Shown here: one piece after another, positions 45,757-54,423 of the stretch | How positions within the stretch are numbered: the first letter of the stretch is position 1 | Layout of the letters: each line of letters opens with the position of its first letter | Origin: Gracilimonas sp. | GTDB taxonomy: Bacteria; Bacteroidota; Rhodothermia; Balneolales; Balneolaceae | Assembly: GCF_014762685.1 (NCBI RefSeq) | Contig: NZ_JABURM010000005.1 | Span: 682,001 to 746,000 of the forward strand | DNA length: 64,000 nucleotides | Reading direction: 5' to 3' | The notes under the pieces: generated by a model | What the model saw: only the letters and a program-made list of their open reading frames with translations | Told to the model about the DNA's origin: nothing | Database searches by the model: none | Translations under genes and position numbers: made by a program

Positions 45757-46440
45757 TCACCTGTTCATGTAATATGAAGTTCTAATAAGAATCAGATGAC
45801 TGATACCACTGTCGCTAAAGATATCTTGCGTTCGGTATTGTAGTCCAAGCTCAAATTTTTGCTTTTCATTGAAATACCAGCCCAAGCCAATATCAGCTCG
45901 GTTCTCAGCATCAGCAGCATCTTTATTAAAGGCGCTCATCATTTCATTTTTAACGATAAAATATTTCTCTCCGGCATCAAGTTTTTCTCCTTCAAGAGGG
46001 AAGTCATAGCTGATTCGATACCGAATTCTGTTTTGATAAGAACTTGACCGCACTCGCTGTTCAGCTCTTAATCGATGTGCAATACGCTTATCTCCGATAA
46101 AAGAAATAAAACCGATCTGCTCTAAAAAACGATGTTCATATTGATATCCGGGTAGGAAGGGCGTGGAGTTTCTGTAGTAATATCCGCCGCCTAATTTAAC
46201 TCTTGGAGAAGTACTGTACGAGAAGGTAAGTGTAGGTTCTATATATTGCACAGCTGATTTGTTGTCAAGATCTCTAAGAGAGTTAAACATTGAAACCTTA
46301 GCCGTGAACCCAAGTCGGTCTGATTGTTTCCAGGAATAGGAGAGTTCCGGACTCCAAATAAGATCGGCTTCCTGTGCTAAAGCAGTTGAGGTAAAGATTC
46401 CTGTTACCACAAACAGCAATCCGATTTTTAAAAAATTCAT
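45757..46440 (-). CDS. DUF2490 outer-membrane beta-barrel-like protein
   Basis: 227 residues with a signal peptide (cleavage near ALAQE at residue 23). The rest is alternating beta-strands with terminal aromatic residues (for example VKLGGGYYYRN, RIRYRISYDF, FELGLQYRTQ), a small barrel or lipocalin-like fold typical of DUF2490. Function unknown. Only 3 bp separate its start from the end of the decayed gene upstream. Confidence 0.8.
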   Translation of the reverse strand: MNFLKIGLLFVVTGIFTSTALAQEADLIWSPELSYSWKQSDRLGFTAKVSMFNSLRDLDNKSAVQYIEPTLTFSYSTSPRVKLGGGYYYRNSTPFLPGYQYEHRFLEQIGFISFIGDKRIAHRLRAEQRVRSSSYQNRIRYRISYDFPLEGEKLDAGEKYFIVKNEMMSAFNKDAADAENRADIGLGWYFNEKQKFELGLQYRTQDIFSDSGISHLILIRTSYYMNR

Positions 46441-46443
46441 GTA

Positions 46444-47024
46444 TTACCAGATGTTATCCAGCGAACGTCTCACAATTTTACGTTTCTGAAGAAATTGTTC
46501 ATTTTTGTTAAACAAAAATTCAAAAGTTCCCAATTCTTCTTTGTTTTGAGCTTCAACTTCCAATTCATAACGAATGGTTATGAGTCTAAAATCTTCATTA
46601 AGAAAATTTTAAGCTAAATCATCGCCTGTATGTTGCCGCTGAACACGGGTTACTTTGAATTTGGTGTACTGATCATGTAAATATGATTTGATAGTATTTC
46701 CTGTTTTTCAGGAATTTCATCGAATTCAGTGAGTTGCTCAATATCTTGAAGCAATCCTTCTTTACTAAATTCCATGCTTAGTAAGTGATGATTATGAATG
46801 AATTTTACTTCATAGCTCACTGACTTACCATCAAATTCGCGGTAAAAGTCTGCTTTTTTTTCGTCATTCCAAAATTCATTTAGAATGTTTAAAGCAGCAG
46901 CTGGTATCTCAGCCTTTTTAATGGATGTTTCTACTTCACGCTTTTGCTCTTGTGCGAGTATATAGGAATTCACGGTGCACAACAAAAGGATGAAACAGAC
47001 AAAATATGGAAAGAGGTTTTTCAT
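46444..47024 (-). pseudogene. PepSY-like (beta-lactamase-inhibitor-like) secreted protein gene, frameshifted and interrupted
   Basis: The 5' part (46650-47024) encodes a signal peptide (cleavage near ILAQEQ), then PAAALNILNEFW and a dg-YEVKF-type strand like PF11396 proteins. Coding resemblance continues past its stop in another frame, as GNTIKSYLHDQYTKFKVTRV then NEDFRLITIRYELEVEAQNK, ending at 46444. Adding one A to the A5 run (T5 at 46704-46708 on the plus strand) joins the frames; an in-frame TAA at 46609-46611 would still interrupt it. Two lesions suggest genuine decay. Related proteins sit in the periplasm; function unknown. Confidence 0.7.
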
Positions 47025-47213
47025 ATTCCATAATCTTCATTATTAATTACGAGAAGCTTAACAAGCTGTTAAGCTAATGTGAAATATACTGTGACTGCTA
47101 TTTTGTCAATTTTAAATGAGAAGATGTTTTATCTATTAAGTTCGATTTTAAGCTATAAATTCAGGGCAGAGACATTTTTCGGATCATCAAAAAAAATCTA
47201 AATCAATCTTTTT

Positions 47214-47912
47214 ATGCGAAACGTTCTGATATCAGGAAAAACTTCTTTTAAAACTGAAGTGCCTTACAAACTAATTGAGACTGGAAAAAAAGGTAAAAAA
47301 CCATTGATTGTATATCTGCATGGCTATGATCAGAATATTCAATATTTTGAAAAGAAAGTTCAGGCATTATTAGATATTGAAGCTTATCATTTATTTGTTC
47401 AAGGGCCTTATCCGATATATGATATATCCGGAAAGACTAATGTTTCGAAGTGGGGCAGGGCATGGTATCTATATGATGGGAATCAAGGGCAATTTATAAA
47501 GTCTATGGAAGTAGCTTCTGAATTTATTCAGGAAATAATTGACGGACTGGTTGACGTGATTGAAATCAGCCGGCTTTGTGTATTTGGATATTCCATGGGA
47601 GGATATTTGGGAGGTTATTTTTCCTTTTCAAGATGGAAACATGTAAATGAGTTGGTTGTAATAGGTGGCAGAATTAAAACCGAAGCATTTGAAGGCAAGC
47701 GTGAACAAGCAAAACACATTAATATTCTGGCACTTCATGGAAAGAAAGACACCAGCGTATATCCAGATCCTCAGAAAAAATGTATTCAACTATTACAGCA
47801 AGAAGGATTTAATGCTACGTTTAAATTGGTGGAAGCGGCACATGAACTTAACACTGTTTTTGTTGAGGAAACTCAAAAATGGCTGATAGAAGCAGGTTAC
47901 ATTAAATGCTGA
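47214..47912 (+). CDS. Alpha/beta hydrolase, esterase/phospholipase-like
   Basis: 232 residues, cytoplasmic. The strand KKPLIVYLHGYDQN is followed by the nucleophile elbow FGYSMGGYLGG (Ser near residue 125), an Asp in LHGKKDTSVYPD, and a His in EAAHELNT, giving a complete Ser-Asp-His triad. Closest in layout to the carboxylesterase/phospholipase group (PF02230-like). Substrate unknown. The gap before it (47025-47213) shows nothing recognisable. Confidence 0.85.
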   Translation: MRNVLISGKTSFKTEVPYKLIETGKKGKKPLIVYLHGYDQNIQYFEKKVQALLDIEAYHLFVQGPYPIYDISGKTNVSKWGRAWYLYDGNQGQFIKSMEVASEFIQEIIDGLVDVIEISRLCVFGYSMGGYLGGYFSFSRWKHVNELVVIGGRIKTEAFEGKREQAKHINILALHGKKDTSVYPDPQKKCIQLLQQEGFNATFKLVEAAHELNTVFVEETQKWLIEAGYIKC

Positions 47913-48038
47913 TTTTTTTTGTTATACTTTTTTTGCTTCTAATGTTTGTTAAGTTATTTTAATGTAGCTATTATTCGCTAGCTTAAAAATCATTAAGGTT
48001 CCCATTTATATCGCTGCAAATTAATTCTAAGGAAGGAA

Positions 48039-48710
48039 ATGAATATACTTGTAATTGAAGACGACCCGTCTGTTCGTACTTTAGTTAAGGCTGTGCTTGA
48101 GCATAATGGAAATTCAGTTTCTATATCAGATAATGCTACTGATGGTGAAGCCAATGCAATAAGTAATGACTACGATATGATAATCCTTGATCTTGGATTA
48201 CCGGATGGGGATGGGTATGAAGTGTGTAAAAATATTAGAGAAAAAAATGTTGAGACACCGGTTCTTATTCTTTCCGGAGAACAGGAAACCGATGTAAAAG
48301 TAAAGATGCTGAAAGTTGGAGCGGATGATTATCTTACAAAGCCGTTTAATACTGAAGAGCTGATTGCCCGCATGACAGCTATTAAGCGAAGATCAGAGTC
48401 AGGTGGCGAACAACAGTTGGCTTGTGGTGAATTGAAGGTGAATTTGTTAAAACGTGAATTTTCCATAAACAATGAAAAAGTTCAGCTAACAAACAATGAA
48501 TTCAACCTGTTGGTTTATTTTATGAAAAACCGAAACCGGGTAATTACGCAGGAAGAATTAGCAGATAAAGTCTGGGACATCCATTTTGATACGCAGACGA
48601 ACTATATAAATGTATATATCAGTTATTTGAGAAAAAAAATACGCGAGCACACTGATGTTGATTATATAGAAACCATCCGTAAGAAAGGATTTGCATTTCG
48701 TTGTGAATAA
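48039..48710 (+). CDS. OmpR/PhoB-type response regulator, orphan
   Basis: 223 residues. Receiver domain (1-120) with acidic pair at residues 8-9, phospho-acceptor Asp51 in IILDLGLPDGDG and Lys near 101 in LTKPF. Winged-helix effector (125-223) with EFNLLVYFMKNRNRVITQEELADKVW and the recognition segment NYINVYISYLRKKI. No histidine kinase is adjacent, so its partner is elsewhere. A ggaagga site lies 5 bp before the ATG, and a terminator follows. Confidence 0.93.
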   Translation: MNILVIEDDPSVRTLVKAVLEHNGNSVSISDNATDGEANAISNDYDMIILDLGLPDGDGYEVCKNIREKNVETPVLILSGEQETDVKVKMLKVGADDYLTKPFNTEELIARMTAIKRRSESGGEQQLACGELKVNLLKREFSINNEKVQLTNNEFNLLVYFMKNRNRVITQEELADKVWDIHFDTQTNYINVYISYLRKKIREHTDVDYIETIRKKGFAFRCE

Positions 48711-48731
48711 ACGAATAAGCCTTTGATTTTC

Positions 48732-48766
48732 AAGTCCCTCAAGTATTTTATTTGGGGGACTTTTTT
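48732..48766 (+). terminator. Intrinsic terminator after the response regulator
   Basis: The stem aagtccctcaa (48732-48742) with tttgggggactt (to 48762) contains one T-G wobble pair and is followed by T6 (48761-48766). It ends 12 bp before the trmH ATG. Confidence 0.85.
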
Positions 48767-48778
48767 ATATCCAAGAGT

Positions 48779-49456
48779 ATGAACAAATCGAGTCGATCCG
48801 CTTTAATTGAATATTTGCGTGAATTTGCAACTGAATCGCGGTGGAAAAAAATTGTGGAAATTGTCGAGAAGCGAACCCGGCATATAACAGTGGTAGTAGA
48901 AGATGTTTATCAATCTCATAATGCCAGTGCGGTACTTCGAAGTTGTGATGGATTTGGTATCCAGGATGTCCATATCATCGAAAATAGGAACGAATTTGAT
49001 GCTTCAAGTCAGGTTACTATTGGGGCCGATCAATGGCTTACGCTCCATCGGTATAAAACTCCAAAAACTGATAACACAGAGATTTGCTTTAATACCTTAA
49101 AAAAGCAAGGCTATAACATCATAGCAACTACTCCTCATGATAATGACATCACTCTGAATGAACTCCCAATCACACAAAAGACCGCTATAGTATTTGGTTC
49201 AGAAATAGATGGTATTAGTGACAGAGCCAGGGAGCTGGCTGATGGATTTATGAAAATTCCGATGGCCGGCTTCAGTGAAAGTTTTAATATTTCAGTCAGT
49301 GCAGCAGTTTGTCTTTATAATATCACTCGAAGGCTTAAAGATTCTGATATAAATTGGAATCTTACGGAGGAGGAGATGGAAGAATTAAAACTGGAGTGGC
49401 TTAGAAAATCTATAAAGGCCGGAAAGCAGCTTGAAAAAGCATTTTTGGAGAAATAG
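48779..49456 (+). CDS. trmH: TrmH-family tRNA 2'-O-ribose methyltransferase
   Basis: SPOUT methyltransferase, probably for Gm18 in tRNA. About 225 residues. Motif 1 is NASAVLRSCDGFGIQDVH, motif 2 is FGSEIDGIS, and motif 3 is IPMAGFSESFNISVSAAVCLY, which forms the trefoil knot. The C-terminal helix with EWLRKSIKAGKQLEKAF is like that of TrmH. ATG 48779 is used because a longer frame from TTG 48752 would begin inside the terminator. Confidence 0.9.
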   Translation: MNKSSRSALIEYLREFATESRWKKIVEIVEKRTRHITVVVEDVYQSHNASAVLRSCDGFGIQDVHIIENRNEFDASSQVTIGADQWLTLHRYKTPKTDNTEICFNTLKKQGYNIIATTPHDNDITLNELPITQKTAIVFGSEIDGISDRARELADGFMKIPMAGFSESFNISVSAAVCLYNITRRLKDSDINWNLTEEEMEELKLEWLRKSIKAGKQLEKAFLEK

Positions 49457-49523
49457 AAATAAAACCCCACTTGATATTATATGCGAGGTCTTTATCCAAA
49501 AGAGCAGAGAGAAAGTTTGAATA

Positions 49524-50897
49524 TTATCGGGGTAATCGTTCTTCGAGGTCGGCTACAGCGTATGCAAAAACTGCCATGGTAGCGACACATTCGTTAAAGT
49601 CGTCTTTGTCCAGTTTATCCATAGTATCGGCGGCCGTATGATGGTACCAAAAATAGCGTGTACCATCCACCACCAAGCCCATTCCGGGCACCCCGTCTTG
49701 CATAAGTGGCCCAATATCAGCTCCGCCGCCGCCTTTGGTTACCTCACCGGATTCAATAGGTTTTAAAGTTGAACCGATTTCAGTAAGAATTTCATAAGCT
49801 TGATCACTTCCTGAAAACCCAAATCCAACCGGATCAAAAACCCCGGCATCAGATTCAATGGCTAATACATGATTATCCAAAGACTTCTCTTCATTTTTCA
49901 CCCACCGGTGATATTCATTTGCTCCTCTCAATCCGTTTTCCTCGTTGGTCCAAAGTACTACACGGATAGTCCGCTTGGGTTTTATCCCTAATTCATTCAT
50001 TAACCGTACAGCTTCCCAGGCGGCTATGCTTCCACCGCCATCATCCATTACGCCTTGACCAACATCCCATGAGTCAATATGTCCGCCAAGCACTATGATT
50101 TCCTCAGGAAATTCAGTTCCCTTTATTTCCGCAATCACATTACGTGATTCAGTATCAGGCAATGTCTGGGCATTCAATTCAAGATGAATTTTGATGCTCT
50201 CACCGCGATCATAGAGGCGTTGTATCATCATTGCATCTTCAATGGTAATGGCGGCATGTGGAATTTTCTTTACCCCTTCTTCATAGTTCATGGTTCCGGT
50301 GTGAGGCGTTTGCATAGAATAAGGCCCCACAGAACGAATAATACTTGCTACAGCTCCGTGTTTCGCCGCTTCTGAGGCCCCGTTCATTCGATATTGGACC
50401 GTTCTTCCATACGAGGTAAATTCAGCGTTATAGAGAACAATTTTGCCTTCAACCCGCTCTTTGACCTGTTCCAGTTCTTCAAAGCTTTTCACAACAATTA
50501 CTTCAGCTGTAATACCTCCTTCGGGTGTGGCAATACTGCCCCCCATGCTAAGCATTGGTAAATTCTTTTTTCGAGGCGAAATTAAGGATGCTGATTCTTT
50601 TCCCCGCACCCAATGAGGAACCATGACGGGCTGAGTCCAAACTTTATCAAAGCCGTCATCTTTCATAGTTTCAACAATCCAATCCATGGCATTTTCTAAA
50701 TTTTCAGAGCCACTAAACCGAGGTCCAAAAGTATCAGCCATATATGTAAGGCGATCCCAGGCAAGATCATTGTCCATGGCCATGTGGATCAGTTGCCGGA
50801 CATTTTCTTTATGGTTGGGGGAGAGTACCGATTGTGAAGAAACAGGATAAGTAATAACAGAAAAGGCAAAGATGAGGAAAGCAGTAAGTAATTTCAT
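49524..50897 (-). CDS. M28 family metallopeptidase (carboxypeptidase Q-like)
   Basis: Secreted zinc aminopeptidase or carboxypeptidase of 457 residues with a signal peptide (cleavage near VSSQS). A PA-like insert comes first, then the M28 domain with metal ligands His in VLGGHIDSWD, Asp in GVMDDGGG, the Glu pair in WTNEENGLRG, Asp in AIESDAGVF, and His in WYHHTAADT. The layout matches plasma glutamate carboxypeptidase homologues. No type IX sorting domain is visible at its C-terminus. Confidence 0.93.
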   Translation of the reverse strand: MKLLTAFLIFAFSVITYPVSSQSVLSPNHKENVRQLIHMAMDNDLAWDRLTYMADTFGPRFSGSENLENAMDWIVETMKDDGFDKVWTQPVMVPHWVRGKESASLISPRKKNLPMLSMGGSIATPEGGITAEVIVVKSFEELEQVKERVEGKIVLYNAEFTSYGRTVQYRMNGASEAAKHGAVASIIRSVGPYSMQTPHTGTMNYEEGVKKIPHAAITIEDAMMIQRLYDRGESIKIHLELNAQTLPDTESRNVIAEIKGTEFPEEIIVLGGHIDSWDVGQGVMDDGGGSIAAWEAVRLMNELGIKPKRTIRVVLWTNEENGLRGANEYHRWVKNEEKSLDNHVLAIESDAGVFDPVGFGFSGSDQAYEILTEIGSTLKPIESGEVTKGGGGADIGPLMQDGVPGMGLVVDGTRYFWYHHTAADTMDKLDKDDFNECVATMAVFAYAVADLEERLPR

Positions 50898-50958
50898 AAG
50901 GGCTTTAATTGGTTTACATAGAGTACCTAAGAAAATGAAAAGAAAAGTATGATGCTAT

Positions 50959-50981
50959 AAAAAAAGCCTCAGAAAGAGGCT
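50959..50981 (-). terminator. Intrinsic terminator after the M23 peptidase
   Basis: Read on the minus strand: stem agcctc/gaggct with 5-base loop followed by seven T (A7 at 50959-50965 on the plus strand). Confidence 0.8.
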
Positions 50982-50999
50982 CTAAATGTTAATATTAAA

Positions 51000-51974
51000 T
51001 CAATCCAGAGAATTTTTATTGTTCTCTGAGATTTCTTTGAACATAGCATATTCTTCGGGTGAGGTATCAGCAAAAAGATAGTAAATAGGATCTACTGCTC
51101 TGTTTCTATAATGCACTTCATAGTGCAGGTGGGGGCCCTCAGAAAGGCCGGAGTCACCCGCCATCGCAATTAGCTGGCCTCGTTCAACTTTAGCTCCGTA
51201 TTTAATTCCTTTTGCAAATCCTGATAAATGAGCATAGAGAGTTTGAAAGCCAAACCCATGGTCAATGATAACAATTTTACCAAGAGTGCTTTGAGGCCCT
51301 GCATATTTAATGGTTCCGTTACCGGTTGCTAAAACCTGATCTCCAATATCAGCTCTGAAATCGAGGCCATTATGAGGGCGTTTGTATTTAAGAATAGGGT
51401 GGTTTCTCATTCCAAAGCCACTTAGCAAAATTCCGGCAGTAGGTTTAATAGCCGGAATATGGCTCATTTTTTCCTTGTTGATGTTATATTGATTCTTAAT
51501 TTCCTCAAAACTCAATTGTTGAATACTGATTCTGCGTTCCAAATTGTCAACTTTAGAAGCAGTCCATTTCAACAGTTCCGCAGTGGATTCACTGTAAACG
51601 TCGAATTCATCGTAAGGATCAGAACCACCGACACCGGCTTGTCTTTCTTCGTAAGATATTCTTTCCATCCCCAAGACCGAGCGATAGACTTCATTGTCTT
51701 TTTCGGCAATGCTGCTAATTTGTTCATCTAAATCTACAAGTGCAGTTCTTGTAGTTTCGAGCTGACTATAAAGAGCTTCATTTTCAGCTTTAAGTGCAAG
51801 CTCAGCCGGGGTACCGATATAATTTGCGAGCAGGATTATACCAATACCGGTAAGCACAACACCGGATAAAATCCAAATTGATAAGTTGTAAATAACTTGT
51901 TCAATGCGATTGTACTTGATAGGTACAAATTCACATTTCGCTTCGTCGTAGTAATAATGATTCTTTAATGACAT
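51000..51974 (-). CDS. M23 family murein endopeptidase, membrane-anchored
   Basis: 324 residues. Cytoplasmic N-terminus, one membrane helix (about residues 32-52), a coiled-coil-like segment (about 55-175, rich in Glu/Leu/Ile), then a LytM domain. Zinc ligands and active-site residues are in RPHNGLDFRADIG and GPHLHYEVHYRNRAVDP. This architecture fits cell-wall cleaving enzymes or activators at the cell surface. All catalytic residues look intact. Confidence 0.93.
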   Translation of the reverse strand: MSLKNHYYYDEAKCEFVPIKYNRIEQVIYNLSIWILSGVVLTGIGIILLANYIGTPAELALKAENEALYSQLETTRTALVDLDEQISSIAEKDNEVYRSVLGMERISYEERQAGVGGSDPYDEFDVYSESTAELLKWTASKVDNLERRISIQQLSFEEIKNQYNINKEKMSHIPAIKPTAGILLSGFGMRNHPILKYKRPHNGLDFRADIGDQVLATGNGTIKYAGPQSTLGKIVIIDHGFGFQTLYAHLSGFAKGIKYGAKVERGQLIAMAGDSGLSEGPHLHYEVHYRNRAVDPIYYLFADTSPEEYAMFKEISENNKNSLD

Positions 51975-52060
51975 ACACTAACCCTAATTCCAAAACTTGC
52001 CTAAGATAATAACCTGAGTATCACATTCAAAGAGTAAGCAAAAACTCTAATGTTACAATT

Positions 52061-53092
52061 TTATTCAATATCTCCTTCAAAATATTCAATCGCTCGTTTG
52101 GGAGTCATGTCTCCACCTTTTGCTTTTTCTCCAATACTGGACTTAATTCGTTCCTGAAAAGCTTTTGCCGGATCATACCCGTAGTGTTTTAAGAGATAGT
52201 TCATGGCGATGACTTCTGCAATTACGGTGATATTTTTTCCGGGAGTAATGGGGAGGTGGATAAGAGGGATATCCAGGCCTAATATATTCACAGAATCATG
52301 ATTTAAGCCGGTTCTTTCAACTTCCCGGGTTTCATCCCAAAGAGTCAGTTCTAATACCACTTCCAGTCTTTTTTGATACCGGATAGCCCTGATACCAAAC
52401 ATCGACATAACGTCGACAATGCCAAGGCCTCGTATTTCCATGAAATGTTTGCTCATCTCGGTAGCGGATGACATTAATACATTGTTTTTTTTGGTGAGCA
52501 TCACCACATCATCGGCTACCAGGCGATGTCCTCGTTCAACTAAATCGAGTGCAACTTCACTTTTGCCTATGCCTGATTTACCCGCTACTAAAATTCCAAT
52601 GCCATAAACATCCATCATTGAACCATGAACCATTGTTTGCAATGCGAACTGATCTTCCATAAAATCCCGCAGTATATACATGAACCGGGTAGTTTCAAGC
52701 TGTGTCGAATAAACCGGAATACCGTCTTCTCTGGCAATATCTAATAAATACTCAGGCAGTTCATTATTGTCAGTTAAAAATATTACGGGTATATCAAACT
52801 GAGTGATATTTCTGAACGATTCCAGCTGTTTGTCTTTACCCATGTGCCCTAAAAATTGGGTCTCGGTATTGCCAATAACCTGGATTCGCTGATAGGTGAA
52901 TAAATCTATATACCCTGCAAGAGCCAATCCCGGCCGATGCAAGTCAGCTTCGGTAATAAACCGTCCGGAACTGCATTCTTCCGAGGCACATGATTCTAAA
53001 TTAATATTCACGCGCTCGCGCAATCTTTTGACTAAATACTCAACTGAGATTTTGTCTTTGCGCGGGATTGGGTCTTGAGGTGAAAAGGGCAT
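52061..53092 (-). CDS. hprK: HPr kinase/phosphorylase
   Basis: Phosphorylates or dephosphorylates a serine of HPr-type proteins. 343 residues: an N-terminal domain (about 1-140), the P-loop VAGKSGIGKSE near residues 163-173 and the capping-loop signature MEIRGLGIVDVMSMFG near 220. No PTS genes are in view, as is common in this lineage, so its role is probably regulatory. Lies 10 bp after hpf, in the same direction. Confidence 0.96.
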   Translation of the reverse strand: MPFSPQDPIPRKDKISVEYLVKRLRERVNINLESCASEECSSGRFITEADLHRPGLALAGYIDLFTYQRIQVIGNTETQFLGHMGKDKQLESFRNITQFDIPVIFLTDNNELPEYLLDIAREDGIPVYSTQLETTRFMYILRDFMEDQFALQTMVHGSMMDVYGIGILVAGKSGIGKSEVALDLVERGHRLVADDVVMLTKKNNVLMSSATEMSKHFMEIRGLGIVDVMSMFGIRAIRYQKRLEVVLELTLWDETREVERTGLNHDSVNILGLDIPLIHLPITPGKNITVIAEVIAMNYLLKHYGYDPAKAFQERIKSSIGEKAKGGDMTPKRAIEYFEGDIE

Positions 53093-53102
53093 AAGTTAAT
53101 TA

Positions 53103-53402
53103 TTACTGGGTTGCGTGCATTTTGTCTTTGTATCTCTTCAGCTGCCGGCTTATGACCTCCACCGCGTTATGCAGTGCTTGTTCATACGTTTTTGCGGTCT
53201 CTTTTACCGTGAGTACTTTGCGAGGAACTTTTACAATAAGTTCAGCTTGCTGGGGATTTTCATCCGAAGGAGTAGGCTCCAGAATAATGTCACACATTAC
53301 AATTCTGTCATAAAATTGTTCAAGTTTCTCAACACTGTCTCTGCAGTATTGCTGTAGATCTGCGCTTGCTTCAAAATGGCGTGCTGTGAATGTAGTTTTC
53401 AT
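53103..53402 (-). CDS. hpf: Short ribosome hibernation promoting factor
   Basis: 99 residues, the short HPF/YfiA form without the C-terminal dimerisation domain. TARHFEASADLQQYCRDSVEKLEQFYDRI at the start and KETAKTYEQALHNAVEVISRQLKRYKDK at the end form the two helices around a beta-sheet. Binds the ribosome decoding region in stationary phase. Sits between xerC and hprK. Confidence 0.92.
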   Translation of the reverse strand: MKTTFTARHFEASADLQQYCRDSVEKLEQFYDRIVMCDIILEPTPSDENPQQAELIVKVPRKVLTVKETAKTYEQALHNAVEVISRQLKRYKDKMHATQ

Positions 53403-53435
53403 TTTTTTCTACTCCTTAATTGTAGTGTATATTAA

Positions 53436-54353
53436 TTATGTTTTAGCTCGTGGATGGGCTTGCTCGTACACATTTTTCAATCTCTCAATACTTGTGTGTG
53501 TATAAACCTGCGTTGCGGCAAGGTTTGCGTGTCCCAAAAACTCTTTAATGATTCGAATGTCCGCTCCGTTGTCCAGCATATGCGTGGCAAAACTGTGCCG
53601 TAATACGTGTGGGCTTTTTTGCGTGACCTCACTCGTTTTCTTTAAATACTTTTCTACCATATATCTTACTGCTCTGTCGTACATGCGTTGGCCACTGGCT
53701 GCAATAAATAAAGCTTTTCGGGCATCTCCGTCTGTTCGTTCTCCGTATAACTCAGTTCTTTTATCCCTGAATTGCTTCAGTATGTCAGCCACTGCTTTAC
53801 CTAATGGAATAATGCGCTGTTTATTGCCTTTACCTTTTACAGTTACCTGATTTTGTTTTAAATCAATATCGGTAAGGTTTAACCCTGTTAACTCGCTTAG
53901 GCGCATTCCGGTTCCATAAAACAGTTCCAGGATTGCCCGGTCTTGTAAACCTCGGAGGGTGGTGATGTCTACAGCGTCCATCATACGGTTTATATCTTCC
54001 ACAGTGGCTGTTTTAGGCAGGGTTTGTTCTTTCCTGGGCACTACCAGCAGGTGAGCCGGATTTTTTTCTATGTGTCCCCGCTTAAAACAGTATTTGAAAA
54101 AAGAGCGGAGCGCAGCAACCTTACGTGCTATGGAAGCTTTTGCTAACCCCTGTTCCGATAAATCGCCGAGCCACAACCGGATCGTTAGTCTGCTTATTAA
54201 TGAAATCTCCATTTTTTCCATTTCAATTTCTTCCAGAGAGGAGGTGAAATTGAGGAAAGATTCCAAGTCGTTGCGGTAGGAGATGATTGTATGCTTCGAA
54301 GCATTTCGTTCTACACTTAGGTATTTCAGGTATTTCTCGATCAATGCTTTCAT
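53436..54353 (-). CDS. xerC: XerC/XerD-type tyrosine recombinase
   Basis: Resolves chromosome dimers at dif sites. About 305 residues: N-terminal SAM-like domain (first 90) and catalytic domain with Arg in YGTGMRLSELTGL, Lys in VKGKGNKQRIIPLG, HVLRHSFATHML (His and Arg), GHANLAATQVYTH with the nucleophile Tyr near the end. ATG 54353 is chosen over TTG 54362. No integrase context such as att repeats or phage genes, so a housekeeping role is most likely. C or D cannot be decided by eye. Confidence 0.9.
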   Translation of the reverse strand: MKALIEKYLKYLSVERNASKHTIISYRNDLESFLNFTSSLEEIEMEKMEISLISRLTIRLWLGDLSEQGLAKASIARKVAALRSFFKYCFKRGHIEKNPAHLLVVPRKEQTLPKTATVEDINRMMDAVDITTLRGLQDRAILELFYGTGMRLSELTGLNLTDIDLKQNQVTVKGKGNKQRIIPLGKAVADILKQFRDKRTELYGERTDGDARKALFIAASGQRMYDRAVRYMVEKYLKKTSEVTQKSPHVLRHSFATHMLDNGADIRIIKEFLGHANLAATQVYTHTSIERLKNVYEQAHPRAKT

Positions 54354-54423
54354 ACGGCTCAAATATGTCTATGAATCTACAAAAAAGAAAACTAATAATA
54401 ATGAATTCAGGATGAATTCATGT

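Noticed and set aside
46650-46720. Programmed frameshifting at the A5 run
   Set aside because: An in-frame stop further on would still end the protein, and no slippery heptamer or stimulating stem is evident.
46650-47024. The 124-residue frame as a complete gene
   Set aside because: Protein-like sequence continues in another frame to 46444, so I list it as the first part of a pseudogene instead.
53436-54353. The tyrosine recombinase as a mobile-element integrase
   Set aside because: Its length and motifs are those of XerC/D, it is grouped with hpf and hprK, and no att-like repeats or cargo genes surround it.
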